The notes: generated by a model not told the origin, from the letters alone. 56,646 nucleotides of DNA from Pseudomonas anguilliseptica (GCF_021375795.1 NZ_JAEIOI010000002.1:732103-788748); one strand, 5' to 3'; numbered from the stretch's first letter, positions 9,148-18,988 are shown. Numbers and translations: made by a program.

Positions 9148-11205
9148 TTAAAACATCACCCGCACGCCGGCATACAGGGTGCGCCCCGGGCCTGGTTCGA
9201 AGTAGCGTGCGTTGCCGTCATTGATGCGCAGGTTGTCAAAGTACTCGCGCCCGAGCAGGTTATCGATGCCCAGGTACGGCTCCAGGCTTTGCTCGGCAAA
9301 CTGCAGGCGTTTGCCAAGCCGCAGGCTAAGCAAGGCATGCCCGGGGGCAGACTGAGTATTGCCATCATTGGCGTAGACCTGCGCCTGCGCCGTGACGCCC
9401 AGGCGCAGGTAGAAATCCTGATGCTCATAGGCCACTTCACTGAACAGGCTCTGCGCCGGAATACCGGGCACACGGTTGCCAGAAAAATCCTCAGTCTGTG
9501 CCTGGTAGTCGATAAAGCGGTAGCGGTTGTAGGCATAGGCCAGGGACCAGCGCCAGGCGTCGGCAAGCTGCCAGTCGAGACTTAGCTCCAGGCCATCGCG
9601 TCGCGATTGCCCGGCGTTACGGTAAAAGTTGCGCCCCGGTTGTGCCGGCAAGCTGAACGCGACCAACTCATCCTCCAGGTCGATGCGGTATACCGCCAGG
9701 GCATAGCGCAGCGCGGGCCATTCCCCCTTGATGCCCAGTTCACGGCTGAATGCCTGAGCCGGTTGCAAGGCACTGTTGAAGCCTGCGCCTTGCGGGTTAC
9801 CCAGCTCATTGATGGTCGGCGTTTCGAACGAGCTGGCCAGGCGCGCATAGAGTGATTGCTGCGCGCTGAAGCGATAACTCAACCCGCTGCTGTAATTCCA
9901 ATCAGCCAGGCGCCGTGAGCCGGAGTCATCACGGTTGTCGATCAGATAGGCATCATCCACCGCCAGGCGCACGCGGTCATAGCGCAGCCCGAATGTGGCC
10001 TGCCATTGCTCGCTGAGGTCGATCTGATCTTCGACAAACAGCCCCTGACTTAGCGCCGATTCCTCCTGCTGCTGGCGCAGGGTGCCGCGCTTGCCGAGCA
10101 GGTTGTCGTAGCGCTGCCGCTCATCGCGCTGCGCCTCCAGGTCGAAACCGGCGCTGAGCTTATGCGCCAGACCGGCCACATTACGGTAATGGCTGTACTG
10201 CCCACCTATGCCTGTGAAATAACGCTCGAAGGTGGTCTGCCCGTTTCGCTCAAAACCCAGTCGATTGCCAAACTCGCGGTGCCCCAGGTAGCTGCGCAGC
10301 TGATACTCATCGGCACCCGCCGCGTAGCCATCCCAAACCAGACCCAGGCGCTGCTGGCGGATATATTCATCAGCATCAAAGCGCAGGTTACCGGCTGCCG
10401 CCTGGCGGCGATCGGCCTTGACCTCAGCCGCCGTCAGGCCGCCGGGGTCTTCGGCACGGTTGTCGATGGCGTTGAGGTTCAAACGCAGTTGGCCGTTAGG
10501 CGCATACCAGCGCAGCTTGCCGGTCAGGCTATTGGTCTGCGCACGGCTGTGCTCACGGTAACCGTCCAGCTGGCTGCTGTTGAAAGCCAGCAGCCCACCC
10601 AGATTGCCATCGCTGCCACCCAACTCGCCGCGCAGGCGCTGATAACCCAGCCCCGCTGCACTCAGGTCCAGTTGCGTCGACGGCAGGCTTGGCGGCTCGC
10701 GGGTATCAATGGCCAGTACGCCGCCGGCGGCATTGCCATACAGCACCGAGGCGGGACCGCGCAGCACTTCCATGCGTTCGACCAGGCCGAGGTCGAGGCC
10801 GTCAAGCTCGGTCTGGCCATCCGGCATGGTCAGGGGCACACCATCGACCAGCACGCGAATCCCACGCACACCGAAATTGCCGCGTGCGCCAAAACCGCGA
10901 ATGGCCGGACGCAGGCCCTGAGCCAGGTTGTAGCGGTTGAGGCTGAACACCCCGGGCACGCGGGCCAGCCACGAATCCAGTGCGAGGGACTGCTCGCCCT
11001 GAGTAGTCGATGCGTCAACCACGGTTACCGCCGCTGGCGTACTCAGCCAGCGCACATGACTGCGCGGGCTGGTAATCAGCAAAGGCGAGAGTTCGACCGC
11101 TTCAGCTTCAGCTTCAGCTTCAGCCTCGACCTCGGCCGCCAGCAGCACAGGGCGCTCCGCCAGCAGGCACAAGCCGGCAGCCAGCGCGGCCCAGGCAACA
11201 CGCAC
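9148..11205 (-). CDS. TonB-dependent outer membrane receptor
   Basis: The protein of about 685 residues has a signal peptide, then an unusual (Glu-Ala)n stretch, then ELSPLLIT as a candidate TonB box. The plug domain carries IRGFGARGNFGVRGIRVLVD and LRGPASVLYGNAAGG. The 22-stranded barrel ends with the terminal aromatic residue of YAGVRVMF. It imports a ligand, probably a metal chelate, using TonB energy; the substrate cannot be read from sequence. GTG at 11205 lies nine bases after AAGGAG and is preferred. TTG at 11214 would overlap the aceK stop but is too close to that site. Overlap with aceK implies co-transcription. Confidence 0.85.
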   Translation of the reverse strand: MRVAWAALAAGLCLLAERPVLLAAEVEAEAEAEAEAVELSPLLITSPRSHVRWLSTPAAVTVVDASTTQGEQSLALDSWLARVPGVFSLNRYNLAQGLRPAIRGFGARGNFGVRGIRVLVDGVPLTMPDGQTELDGLDLGLVERMEVLRGPASVLYGNAAGGVLAIDTREPPSLPSTQLDLSAAGLGYQRLRGELGGSDGNLGGLLAFNSSQLDGYREHSRAQTNSLTGKLRWYAPNGQLRLNLNAIDNRAEDPGGLTAAEVKADRRQAAAGNLRFDADEYIRQQRLGLVWDGYAAGADEYQLRSYLGHREFGNRLGFERNGQTTFERYFTGIGGQYSHYRNVAGLAHKLSAGFDLEAQRDERQRYDNLLGKRGTLRQQQEESALSQGLFVEDQIDLSEQWQATFGLRYDRVRLAVDDAYLIDNRDDSGSRRLADWNYSSGLSYRFSAQQSLYARLASSFETPTINELGNPQGAGFNSALQPAQAFSRELGIKGEWPALRYALAVYRIDLEDELVAFSLPAQPGRNFYRNAGQSRRDGLELSLDWQLADAWRWSLAYAYNRYRFIDYQAQTEDFSGNRVPGIPAQSLFSEVAYEHQDFYLRLGVTAQAQVYANDGNTQSAPGHALLSLRLGKRLQFAEQSLEPYLGIDNLLGREYFDNLRINDGNARYFEPGPGRTLYAGVRVMF
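11099..11122 (-). repeat. in-frame hexanucleotide repeat in TonB receptor gene
   Basis: GCTTCA is repeated four times in tandem on the plus strand, with degenerate copies following (GCCTCG, ACCTCG). On the coding strand this encodes alternating Glu and Ala between the signal peptide and the TonB box. Changes in copy number would lengthen or shorten the segment without shifting frame. Confidence 0.85.
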
Positions 11206-11210
11206 GCGGC

Positions 11211-12941
11211 TCAATACTCCTTGTCGGCCTGATCCTTGCGCCGATAAGGGAACACGTCGATCACCTTGCCAGCGCGGATGGCTTCCTGCAGGCCCTTCCA
11301 GTAATCGGCGTCATACAGATCGCCATGCAATTCACTGAACAGCCTGCGCTGCTTGATATCGGCAAACAGGAACGGCGGGAATTCCTCCGGAAAGACATCC
11401 AGTGGGGCCACCGAATACCAGGGCTCGGAGGACATTTCATCCTCGGGGTAACGCGGTGGCGGAATGCGCCGGAAGTTGGCTTCGGTGAGGAAGCAGATCT
11501 CGTCGTAGTCGTAGAACACCACACGGCCGTGGCGGGTCACGCCGAAGTTCTTCAGCAGCATGTCGCCGGGGAAGATGTTGGCTGCCGCCAGCTGCTTGAT
11601 CGCCAGACCGTAGTCATCCAGCGCCTCACGCACCTGAGCTTCGCTAGCACTTTCCACATAGAGGTTGAGCGGGGTCATGCGCCGTTCGGTCCAGCAGTGG
11701 CGCACCAGCACCGTGTCGCCATTGACCTCGACGGTGGATGGCGCCACTTCCAGCAGTTCCGCCAGGCACTCGGGATCGAACTTGCTCAGCGGGAAGCGGA
11801 AATCGGCAAACTCCTGAGTGTCAGCCATGCGCCCTACCCGGTCGACGGTTTTCACCAGGCGGTACTTCTCGATCACCGTGGCGCGGTCGACGTTCTTCGA
11901 CGGCGAGAAGCGGTCCTTGATGATCTTGAATACGGTGTTGAAGCCCGGCAGGGTGAATACGCTCATCACCATGCCACGCACCCCCGGAGCCATGACGAAC
12001 TTGTCGTCGGTGGTGGCCAGGTGGTTGATCAGCGAGCGGTAGAACTCCGACTTGCCGTGCTTGTAGAAACCGATCGAGGTGTACAGCTCGGCAATGTGCT
12101 TACCCGGCAGGATGCGTTTGAGGAAGCCGACAAACTCCGCCGGATAGCCAACCCGCACCATGAAGTAGGAACGGGTAAAGGAGAAGATGATCGACACCTC
12201 GGCTTCGTCAGTAATCAGCGCATCGATCTGAATGCCCTGCCCCTCGCGGTGCAGCAACGGGATCACCAGCGGCCATTGTTCATCGCGGGTGTAGATACGC
12301 CCCACCAGGTAGGCGCCCTTATTGCGGTACAGGCGCGAGGCGAACAGCTCGATGCGCAGGTCAGGGTCCTTGCACACCCAGTCCGGCAGGCTGTCGCGCA
12401 GTTGCTTGAGCAGACGCGCGAGGTCACGTTCAAGGTTTTCGTAGCCCACTTCGAAACTGAAATCTTCGAAAATCTGCCGCAGCGCCGGCTCTACATCGCC
12501 CTTGGGCTCGTACACGCGGGTTTGTGGGGCACGCTCATTGACCCGCAGCGCCGGGCGGGTGGTGTGGATGAACATGCAGCCGTCGTTGATCTGGTCATGG
12601 CTGAACAGGCCGCAGAAGATCGAGTTGAACCAGGTTTCCGCCAGCTCATCGTCGTAGCGCAGGTCGATCAGGGCGATGTAGGCCGACTTGACCAGCGGCC
12701 ACTGCTCCACATCCAACAGCACATCGGTCTCATAGGCCTTGCGCAGGCGCTCGCTGACCGCCGTGACAAACTCTTCATAGAGGGCAATCCGAGCCGCAGA
12801 TGCCTGCTGGATCTCTTGCCACTGGGCCTGCTCGAAACGCACCCGCGCCCCGTTGGTAATCTGCCGGAACTGCTCGCGGTAATCGTCGAAGCCTTCGAGG
12901 ATAAGTGCGGCAATCGCGCTGGCCGGCCATTGCTGTGGCAT
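11211..12941 (-). CDS. aceK: isocitrate dehydrogenase kinase/phosphatase
   Basis: AceK both phosphorylates and dephosphorylates isocitrate dehydrogenase, switching carbon between the TCA cycle and the glyoxylate shunt on acetate or fatty acids. The 576-residue length is normal for the family. The ATP-binding loop appears as [20 protein letters not shown] near residue 315. Catalytic-domain motifs such as [20 protein letters not shown] and [10 protein letters not shown] follow. The start at 12941 gives [21 protein letters not shown], the normal N-terminus, with AGGGG upstream; the frame extends 25 codons further but that part is unlike the family. The TonB receptor gene overlaps or abuts its 3' end. 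Confidence 0.95.
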   Translation of the reverse strand: MPQQWPASAIAALILEGFDDYREQFRQITNGARVRFEQAQWQEIQQASAARIALYEEFVTAVSERLRKAYETDVLLDVEQWPLVKSAYIALIDLRYDDELAETWFNSIFCGLFSHDQINDGCMFIHTTRPALRVNERAPQTRVYEPKGDVEPALRQIFEDFSFEVGYENLERDLARLLKQLRDSLPDWVCKDPDLRIELFASRLYRNKGAYLVGRIYTRDEQWPLVIPLLHREGQGIQIDALITDEAEVSIIFSFTRSYFMVRVGYPAEFVGFLKRILPGKHIAELYTSIGFYKHGKSEFYRSLINHLATTDDKFVMAPGVRGMVMSVFTLPGFNTVFKIIKDRFSPSKNVDRATVIEKYRLVKTVDRVGRMADTQEFADFRFPLSKFDPECLAELLEVAPSTVEVNGDTVLVRHCWTERRMTPLNLYVESASEAQVREALDDYGLAIKQLAAANIFPGDMLLKNFGVTRHGRVVFYDYDEICFLTEANFRRIPPPRYPEDEMSSEPWYSVAPLDVFPEEFPPFLFADIKQRRLFSELHGDLYDADYWKGLQEAIRAGKVIDVFPYRRKDQADKEY

Positions 12942-13143
12942 AAACGAACCCCTACAGAAGAAATGCGGATAATCCGCCGAGCTTATCCAGTGGCCGCGCC
13001 AAGTAAAAGCCGGCAATGCATGGATAGGCGCTTATCTACGACGAAATATTGCCAATTCAGTACTTTGAAAGCGTATTTCGGATTGCCTTGGCAGGCGCGC
13101 CCGGCAACACTGCTCGGCCTGTTTCGCTGTTGTGGAGTCTGTT

Positions 13144-14043
13144 GTGCGCCTTGCTGACCTGAGCCGTCTGCTGTTGCTTGCTGCCATCTGGGGCGCCAGT
13201 TTTCTCTTCATGCGCATCGTCGCGCCGGTACTGGGCAGCATGCCGACCGCGTTTTTCCGCGCCAGCCTGGGCATGCTCGGCCTGCTGGTGATTCTCCTGC
13301 TGATGCGCGTGCGCTGGGACTTCACAGGCAAGCTCAAGCATTGTCTGCTGCTTGGAGTAATCAACGCCGGCCTACCCTCGGCCATGTATTGCATGGCCGC
13401 GCTGGTGCTGCCGGCCGGCTATTCTGCAATTTTCAATGCCACCACGCCCATGATGGGCGTGCTGATCGGCATGCTGTTCTTCGCTGAAGCGCTGACCCTG
13501 AGTAAAGCGGCCGGCGTGGCCATCGGTCTGTTCGGAGTAGCGGTGCTGACCCGCACCGGCCCGGTGGAGTTCGACCTTAACCTGCTGCTGGGAGCCGCCG
13601 CCTGCCTGGTGGCGACCGCCTGCTATGGCGTTGCCGGTTTTCTCACCCGCCGCTGGATTGGTCAGCAAGGCGGCCTAGACAATCGCTTGACGGCTTTTGC
13701 CAGCCTGTGTGGTGCCAGCCTGTTTCTGCTGCCCTGGTTTGCAGGTTCCCTGGTGTTACAGGCACCAGCCAGCTGGGGCGGGCTGGAGGTCTGGCTGTCG
13801 CTGGCCGGGCTGGGTTTTATCTGCACAGCATTCGCCTACGTGCTGTATTTCCGCCTGCTCAGTGATATCGGGCCGATCAAGGCCAGCACCACCACCTTCC
13901 TGATCCCGCCCTTCGGCGTACTCTGGGGCGCCTTGTTGCTCGATGAACCGCTGTCCTGGGCGTACCTGTATGGCGGTGTGCTGATCGCAATCGCCCTGTG
14001 GCTGGTGGTTCGCCCGACAGCCGGAGCCGGGAAACCGGCCTGA
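13144..14043 (+). CDS. DMT-superfamily (EamA) membrane transporter
   Basis: About 300 residues forming ten hydrophobic helices in two EamA repeats. The first begins LLLLAAIWGASFLFMRI, the usual opening of RhaT/YdcZ-type exporters. The second repeat contains FLIPPFGVLWGALLLDEPLSW, the conserved end of helix nine. It likely exports a small metabolite; the substrate is unknown. I prefer GTG at 13144, which has GGAG six bases upstream, to GTG at 13132, which has no ribosome site. It is divergent from aceK and ends at an intrinsic terminator. Confidence 0.85.
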   Translation: MRLADLSRLLLLAAIWGASFLFMRIVAPVLGSMPTAFFRASLGMLGLLVILLLMRVRWDFTGKLKHCLLLGVINAGLPSAMYCMAALVLPAGYSAIFNATTPMMGVLIGMLFFAEALTLSKAAGVAIGLFGVAVLTRTGPVEFDLNLLLGAAACLVATACYGVAGFLTRRWIGQQGGLDNRLTAFASLCGASLFLLPWFAGSLVLQAPASWGGLEVWLSLAGLGFICTAFAYVLYFRLLSDIGPIKASTTTFLIPPFGVLWGALLLDEPLSWAYLYGGVLIAIALWLVVRPTAGAGKPA

Positions 14044-14071
14044 TGCCAGCCTAAGCCAGGAAAAACCGCAC

Positions 14072-14101
14072 AAAAAAGCCCGCAGTGAGGCGGGCTTTTT
14101 T
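14072..14101. terminator. bidirectional intrinsic terminator
   Basis: A6-GCCCGC is paired with GCGGGC-T6 around a six-base loop. It sits between the convergent transporter gene and the DUF1883 gene and has a T-run on both strands. Confidence 0.9.
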
Positions 14102-14124
14102 GTGCAACACCGATCAAGCAGTGC

Positions 14125-14427
14125 TCAACTCAGGCGCGAGGTCGACTTGCGGATGATCTTGATCGAATGCTTGAGCGTCGGCTTGCGCGTCACGCTGATG
14201 GCGCGGCGGGTCACGGTGTCGATGGTGATATTCCAGAAACCGCTGCTGGGCACGGTGATCTTCGCCGGGAAGCTGTCGAACGCGCCGCCGTGATAGGTAT
14301 GCCGGCCGCCGTTTTTAAAGCTGCGGAAGTTGGCATCACTCATCAGGCGAATGTTGCAGGTCTGCGAGCACTCGATCACGACGATATCGTCTTCGTAGAG
14401 GTGCTCGCGCTGGTGTATGAATTTCAT
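14125..14427 (-). CDS. DUF1883-like protein
   Basis: A 100-residue soluble protein with no membrane segment. It begins MKFIHQREHLYEDDIVVIEC. The middle reads as short beta strands with a conserved-looking GGRHTYHGG segment, followed by FPAKITVPSSGFWNITID. This pattern matches the small DUF1883 family of proteobacteria, whose function is unknown. The C-terminal third is basic. It stands alone, convergent with the DMT transporter. The family assignment is from pattern memory. Confidence 0.7.
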   Translation of the reverse strand: MKFIHQREHLYEDDIVVIECSQTCNIRLMSDANFRSFKNGGRHTYHGGAFDSFPAKITVPSSGFWNITIDTVTRRAISVTRKPTLKHSIKIIRKSTSRLS

Positions 14428-14660
14428 CTGCTGTCTCAGGCTGCGTAGGCGACAAAGCCGCGACTATAGCATGCCGCCTGGGCATCCACGGCCAACGGGG
14501 CCGGGCCTAGACGCGAGACGTTACACAATCTGCGCCACCCAAGCTGGTCAGCGCCGGACTTTCACTTTATACAGCCCAAGTAGTCGCTCAGTGTCCGGTA
14601 CGGTTATTGGAATCCAGTTGTCGAGCGTTTGATCTCCCCCTCGACTTCAGGAGCCTCACC

Positions 14661-16307
14661 ATGACCTTGCTTGACCCTCGCGCCAACGAGCTCTACGCCA
14701 GCAAGCTCTACAGCGCCAGCATCATCGGCCACACCACCGCGCACAGTGCGCGGATCTGGATCCGCCTCTACGAACCCGGCCAATGGACCCTGGTGGTGTC
14801 CAAACAACCGTTCAGTGGTGACCTCAAGCGCCTGGGTGAACACAACATTGCCGCCTTCCTGCAAGAGCAGGCCATCCAGCCCTGCGCGCTGCTGAACCAT
14901 GACTTCAGCTACGCCAGCAACCTGACCCACTGCTTTGACGTGGCCGATCTGGAGCCGTCGACACGCTATTTCTATGCGGTGATGACCGAGCGCAAGGAGG
15001 TCAGCCGCCGCACCGAACTGGGCTACGGCACACCTCGGCAGTTCCGCACCCTGGCGGCCAACCCGGAGGAAATCGTCTTCGGTTTCTACAGCTGCCACGA
15101 CCATATCAACGCGGGCGGCGATGCCGGGGCCTGGCCGAACTTTCTTGAACAGCTGAACGACCTCAAGGCCGATTTCGTGATTGGCGGTGGTGACCAGATC
15201 TATGTCGACACCAATGCCAAGCTGGGCTTCCCGGACATCTGGAAATGGCTCAAGGACAACAAACCGGCTCTGCTGGAGCGTTACCGCAAGGGCCGTGGCT
15301 ACGACCAGGCTGGCCTCTACGAGTACCTGCTGGACATCTACCGCTGGTACTACCGGGTGTACTGGAATGTCGGGGCGCTGCAACAGGTATATGAACGCTT
15401 CCCTCAGTACATGATCTGGGACGACCACGAGATCATGGACGGTTGGGGCTCGTTCACCGAAAAAGAACGTCTGAAACGCCTCTCGCGGCTGTTCAATGAA
15501 AATCAGCCAAGTGTCGACAAGATGCTGGTGAACCTGATGTGGAAGGCTGCCTGCCGCGCCTATTACGAATACGAGCACAGCCACAATCCCCAGACGCCCT
15601 ACGACGCCGACGAGCCGGATAACTGCCAGTGGGATTATTCCTTCGCCCATGGCCCTGCCGCCTTCTACGCTCTGGATGTGCGCGGCCACCATGATGTGGA
15701 AAAACAGGGCGATCCCTACCTGCTGCTTGGCAAGGCGCAAATGACTCGCTTTCAGAACTGGCTGCAGGCCGCTGCAGACAACCCTGCCTGCGCCGTGCTG
15801 TTCGTGATCACTCCGGTGCCGCTGCTGCACTGGGTCGATACGCTGGTCAACTATGCCGACCTGGGCAGCGTCAAAGACGACTTCATGGATGAGTGGGACC
15901 ACCAGAGCAACTGGAGTGAACGCGCGGTGCTACTGCGCAACGTCTTCGACCGCCTGGACAGCCAGGGCAAGCTGCTGGTGTTTCTCAGCGGTGATGTGCA
16001 CTGCGCCTCGGCCTATCGCCTGACGCACGAGCGTTACCGTAAAGCCCGCATTTACCAGCTCACCTCCAGCGCCATCTCACGCAAACCTGCGCCCTCTGCC
16101 AGCATGCTTGGCATCAGCGCCGGCGGTGAACTCAAGGGCAGCAAAGGTGTATTTGGCGAGCGGTTGTTTGCCCTGACCGGCAACAAGAACTTCTCGCTGC
16201 TGCGCGTGCGCCAGCAACCAGGTGGCCAATATGAGGTGGCCGTGGACCTGTGCTGGCCCGGTGAAGAGGCCGGCGCCACCATCCGCAAGCGCCTGATTCT
16301 CGACTAG
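14661..16307 (+). CDS. PhoD-like metallophosphatase
   Basis: The 548-residue protein has the PhoD order. An N-terminal fibronectin-like domain (GHTTAHSARIWIRLYEPG) is followed by a calcineurin-like metal domain with GGGDQIYVD near residue 175, IWDDHEIMDGWGS near residue 253 and FLSGDVHCASAY near residue 445. These supply the metal-binding Asp, Asn and His residues. PhoD enzymes cleave phosphodiesters or phosphomonoesters. No Tat or Sec signal is seen at the N-terminus (MTLLDPRANELYASKLYSAS), so this version may be cytoplasmic, unlike secreted PhoD. ATG 14661 has AGGAG seven bases upstream; the frame upstream of it lacks a ribosome site. Confidence 0.82.
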   Translation: MTLLDPRANELYASKLYSASIIGHTTAHSARIWIRLYEPGQWTLVVSKQPFSGDLKRLGEHNIAAFLQEQAIQPCALLNHDFSYASNLTHCFDVADLEPSTRYFYAVMTERKEVSRRTELGYGTPRQFRTLAANPEEIVFGFYSCHDHINAGGDAGAWPNFLEQLNDLKADFVIGGGDQIYVDTNAKLGFPDIWKWLKDNKPALLERYRKGRGYDQAGLYEYLLDIYRWYYRVYWNVGALQQVYERFPQYMIWDDHEIMDGWGSFTEKERLKRLSRLFNENQPSVDKMLVNLMWKAACRAYYEYEHSHNPQTPYDADEPDNCQWDYSFAHGPAAFYALDVRGHHDVEKQGDPYLLLGKAQMTRFQNWLQAAADNPACAVLFVITPVPLLHWVDTLVNYADLGSVKDDFMDEWDHQSNWSERAVLLRNVFDRLDSQGKLLVFLSGDVHCASAYRLTHERYRKARIYQLTSSAISRKPAPSASMLGISAGGELKGSKGVFGERLFALTGNKNFSLLRVRQQPGGQYEVAVDLCWPGEEAGATIRKRLILD

Positions 16308-16391
16308 CCGAACTACGCCGGTCGGCCCGGCAGCCAGGCTGTTGTAAGCCGGCTGCCGTTTCGCTGGCGCCGGTGGTAGCATGCGCGCCCC

Positions 16392-17429
16392 ATGCATATT
16401 CACGACTTTCAGCAACGCCTGACCGACCTCGGCGCCAAGCCCATGCACATCGGGCGCATTACCCGTGCCTGGCTGCGCGGTGTACCACTGGACACCGGCA
16501 CGCGTAACCAGAAGACCGAGAATTTTCTGCCACTGGCGGTGCGTAACGCTCTGCCCGAAATCAGCAGCGAACTCGATGGACTGGCGCGCCTCAGCTCTGA
16601 ACACCCCGGCGGCGATGGTTCGGCGCGGCTGCTGGTGGAGCTGGCCGACAAACAGATGGTGGAAAGCGTACTGCTGCCGCGCGATGGCCTGTGCGTCTCC
16701 AGTCAGGTCGGTTGTGCGGTGGGCTGCGTGTTCTGCATGACTGGCAAAAGTGGCCTGCTGCGCCAGCTGAGCACTGCCGAGATCGTCGCTCAGGTGGCGC
16801 TGGCGCGGCGCTTTCGCCCCGTTAAGAAAGTAGTCTTCATGGGCATGGGCGAGCCGGCGCATAACCTCGACAACGTACTCGAAGCGATCAACCTGCTCGG
16901 CACAGAGGGCGGCATCGGCCAGCGCAACCTGGTGTTCTCCACCGTCGGTGATCCACGGGTGTTCGAGCGTTTGCCACAGCAGCAGGTCAAGCCGGCGCTG
17001 GCGCTTTCGCTACACACCACCGACGCCGAACTGCGCCAGACCCTGCTGCCGCGCGCGCCGCGTATCGACCCTGAAGAGCTGGTAGAGCTGGGTGAAACCT
17101 ACGCACGGCAGATCGACTACCCGATCCAGTATCAGTGGACGCTGCTCAAGGGCATCAACGATAGCCAGGAGGAAATGGACGGCATCTTGCGCCTGCTCAA
17201 GGGCAAGTACGCGATCATGAACCTGATCCCCTACAACAGCCTGGAAGCTGACGAATTCCAGCGCCCTGATGGTGACCGTATCGTGCAGATCGTGCGTTAT
17301 CTGCACAGCCGTGGCGTGCTGACCAAGGTGCGCAACAGCGCCGGCCAGGACATTGATGGTGGTTGTGGGCAGCTGCGCGCACGGGCGACCGAAGTGCTTG
17401 AGCGTCGCAAAGGCCGTACTAAGCAGTGA
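16392..17429 (+). CDS. RlmN/Cfr-family radical SAM RNA methyltransferase (short paralogue)
   Basis: The 345-residue protein has the radical SAM cluster motif CX3CX2C at C108, C112 and C115 (GCAVGCVFCMTG). It also has GMGEPAHNLDNV and a C-terminal GQDIDGGCGQL that places the second catalytic Cys near C325. RlmN methylates adenosine 2503 in 23S rRNA and a tRNA adenosine. The N-terminal domain here is divergent (MHIHDFQQRLTDLGAKPMHI), so this may be a paralogue with a different target; the canonical rlmN would be elsewhere in the genome. It is a single gene with its own terminator. Confidence 0.8.
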   Translation: MHIHDFQQRLTDLGAKPMHIGRITRAWLRGVPLDTGTRNQKTENFLPLAVRNALPEISSELDGLARLSSEHPGGDGSARLLVELADKQMVESVLLPRDGLCVSSQVGCAVGCVFCMTGKSGLLRQLSTAEIVAQVALARRFRPVKKVVFMGMGEPAHNLDNVLEAINLLGTEGGIGQRNLVFSTVGDPRVFERLPQQQVKPALALSLHTTDAELRQTLLPRAPRIDPEELVELGETYARQIDYPIQYQWTLLKGINDSQEEMDGILRLLKGKYAIMNLIPYNSLEADEFQRPDGDRIVQIVRYLHSRGVLTKVRNSAGQDIDGGCGQLRARATEVLERRKGRTKQ

Positions 17430-17463
17430 CCTCGCGAGCTTTTTATTAAATAACCAGCAGCAT

Positions 17464-17493
17464 AAAAAATGCCCGCAGTGCGCGGGCATTTTT
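17464..17493. terminator. bidirectional intrinsic terminator
   Basis: AAAAAATGCCCGC pairs with GCGGGCATTTTT around a short loop. It lies between the convergent methyltransferase and nfuA genes and can serve both. Confidence 0.9.
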
Positions 17494-17507
17494 ATCTGAC
17501 CATCTAC

Positions 17508-18092
17508 TCAGTAGTAGGCATTTTCCTTGATGCTGTGGTCGGTCACGTCACGCACACCTTTAAGCTCGGGGATGCGCTCCAGCAGAGTTTTCTCGATACC
17601 TTCCTTGAGCGTCAGGTCAACCTGACCGCAACCCTGGCAACCGCCGCCGAATTTCAGCACGGCAATGCCATCGTCAACCACATCGATCAGGCTGACTTCG
17701 CCACCATGGCTGGCCAGACCGGGGTTGATCTCGGTTTGCAGGTAGTAGCTGATGCGCTCGTTGATCGGGCTGTCTTCGTTGACCATTGGCACTTTGGCGT
17801 TCGGCGCCTTGATGGTCAGCTGGCCGCCCATACGGTCGGTGGCATAGTCAACCACGGCGTCTTCCAGAAACGGCTCGCTGACAGCGTCGATCCAGGCAGT
17901 AAAGCTGGCCAGGCCCAGCGCGGTGTCTTCAGCCTTCTGCTCACCTGGCTTGCAGTAGGCAATGCAGGTTTCCGCGTACTGGGTGCCCGGCTGGGTGATA
18001 AACACGCGAATGCCGATGCCCGGGGTATTCTGCTTGCTCAGCAGGTCAGCCAGATAATCGTGGGCAGCGTCGGTAATGGTAATGGTGCTCAT
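17508..18092 (-). CDS. nfuA: Fe/S biogenesis protein NfuA
   Basis: NfuA carries 4Fe-4S clusters and delivers them to apoproteins such as aconitase and lipoyl synthase, especially under oxidative stress or iron limitation. The 194-residue length is normal. The N-terminal degenerate A-type domain starts [18 protein letters not shown]. The C-terminal Nfu domain has the cluster-binding CX2C at C152 and C155 ([19 protein letters not shown]). ATG 18092 has GAGGAG upstream; an earlier in-frame start has none. Confidence 0.95.
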   Translation of the reverse strand: MSTITITDAAHDYLADLLSKQNTPGIGIRVFITQPGTQYAETCIAYCKPGEQKAEDTALGLASFTAWIDAVSEPFLEDAVVDYATDRMGGQLTIKAPNAKVPMVNEDSPINERISYYLQTEINPGLASHGGEVSLIDVVDDGIAVLKFGGGCQGCGQVDLTLKEGIEKTLLERIPELKGVRDVTDHSIKENAYY

Positions 18093-18202
18093 GGCAACTC
18101 CTCGCAAACATGGGCGCAGTGTACGCCACTCGCCAGCGCCGGCAAAGTCCTAGTGTTTTAGTAGGAATATAACGTATTCACCAAACGCCAGCCCTCGCCG
18201 AC

Positions 18203-18883
18203 TTATGCGCAGAGAAACTGCGCAATCGCATCGGCGGCCGCCTGCATGTGCTGCTGATGGCTGAGGCCTGAGCTTTTTAGTGGCTTTAGGTCATGGTCGC
18301 CGGCGGTTAACCAGTGCAACGTGATCGCCGCAGACAGCGTATAGCCTGCTACCGCTTGGTGATCGCCCAGGGCATCGCGCTCCCCCTGAATGATCAACGT
18401 CGGCGTACTCAGCTCGGCCAAGTGCGCGACACGCGGCTTTTCCGGCTTGCCGACGGCATAAAAGGGATAGCCCAGGCATACCAGCGCATCCGCGCCTAAT
18501 TCATCAACCAGCAGACTGGCCATGCGCCCGCCCATGGACTTGCCGCCAATCGCTAGCGGCCCTGCGACCTGTTGGCGCACCTCGCGGTACACCTCACGCC
18601 ATTGCTCGAGCAGTTTGGCCTGGGGGTTGGGGGGGCGTTTCTTGCCGTCCAGACGCCGCGCAGCCATGTAGGCAAACTCGAAGCGCACTACAGCAATCCC
18701 ACGCGCAGCAAGGCTTCTCGCCATGGTTTGCATGAACTCGCTGTCCATTGGCGCACCCGCACCGTGAGCCAGAATCAGGGTGGCGTGCTGCTCGCCAAGC
18801 GGGCGATCCCACAACCATGCGCCCTCACCCTGCCCCTGCACGTATTGATCCCCGTCAATACCTGCCACCTGCCCTTTGCTCAT
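18203..18883 (-). CDS. KANL3/Tex30-type alpha/beta hydrolase
   Basis: The 226-residue cytoplasmic hydrolase starts MSKGQVAGIDGDQYVQG. Seen motifs are LILAHGAGAPMDSEFM (oxyanion region), the nucleophile elbow GGKSMGGRMAS with Ser in GKSMGG, and a late GDHDLKP His. This is the family annotated as dienelactone hydrolase-like or KANL3/Tex30; the substrate is unknown. ATG 18883 has GAGG upstream. It is divergent from the first cbb3 operon with about 105 bases between. Confidence 0.8.
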   Translation of the reverse strand: MSKGQVAGIDGDQYVQGQGEGAWLWDRPLGEQHATLILAHGAGAPMDSEFMQTMARSLAARGIAVVRFEFAYMAARRLDGKKRPPNPQAKLLEQWREVYREVRQQVAGPLAIGGKSMGGRMASLLVDELGADALVCLGYPFYAVGKPEKPRVAHLAELSTPTLIIQGERDALGDHQAVAGYTLSAAITLHWLTAGDHDLKPLKSSGLSHQQHMQAAADAIAQFLCA

Positions 18884-18988
18884 GCTTGCCTCGCTTAAAG
18901 AATCCGTTGGACTGCGGTGCAGATCGTACAAGCCCGCAGCCGCTGATTTTCGATGATCTGCCTATAAACCGTGGATGGAAGCCCAGAC

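Noticed and set aside
11325..13157. 610-codon plus-strand frame opposite aceK
   Set aside because: Low-complexity, His/Gln-rich translation, a typical shadow of a conserved high-GC gene. The same applies to 10162-11232 opposite the TonB receptor and 3670-4827 opposite the ABC exporter.
18884..18988. Anr box upstream of the first cco operon
   Set aside because: The best candidate, CTGAT-TTTC-GATGA, matches only one half-site, and spacing to the TATAAA -10 is wrong.
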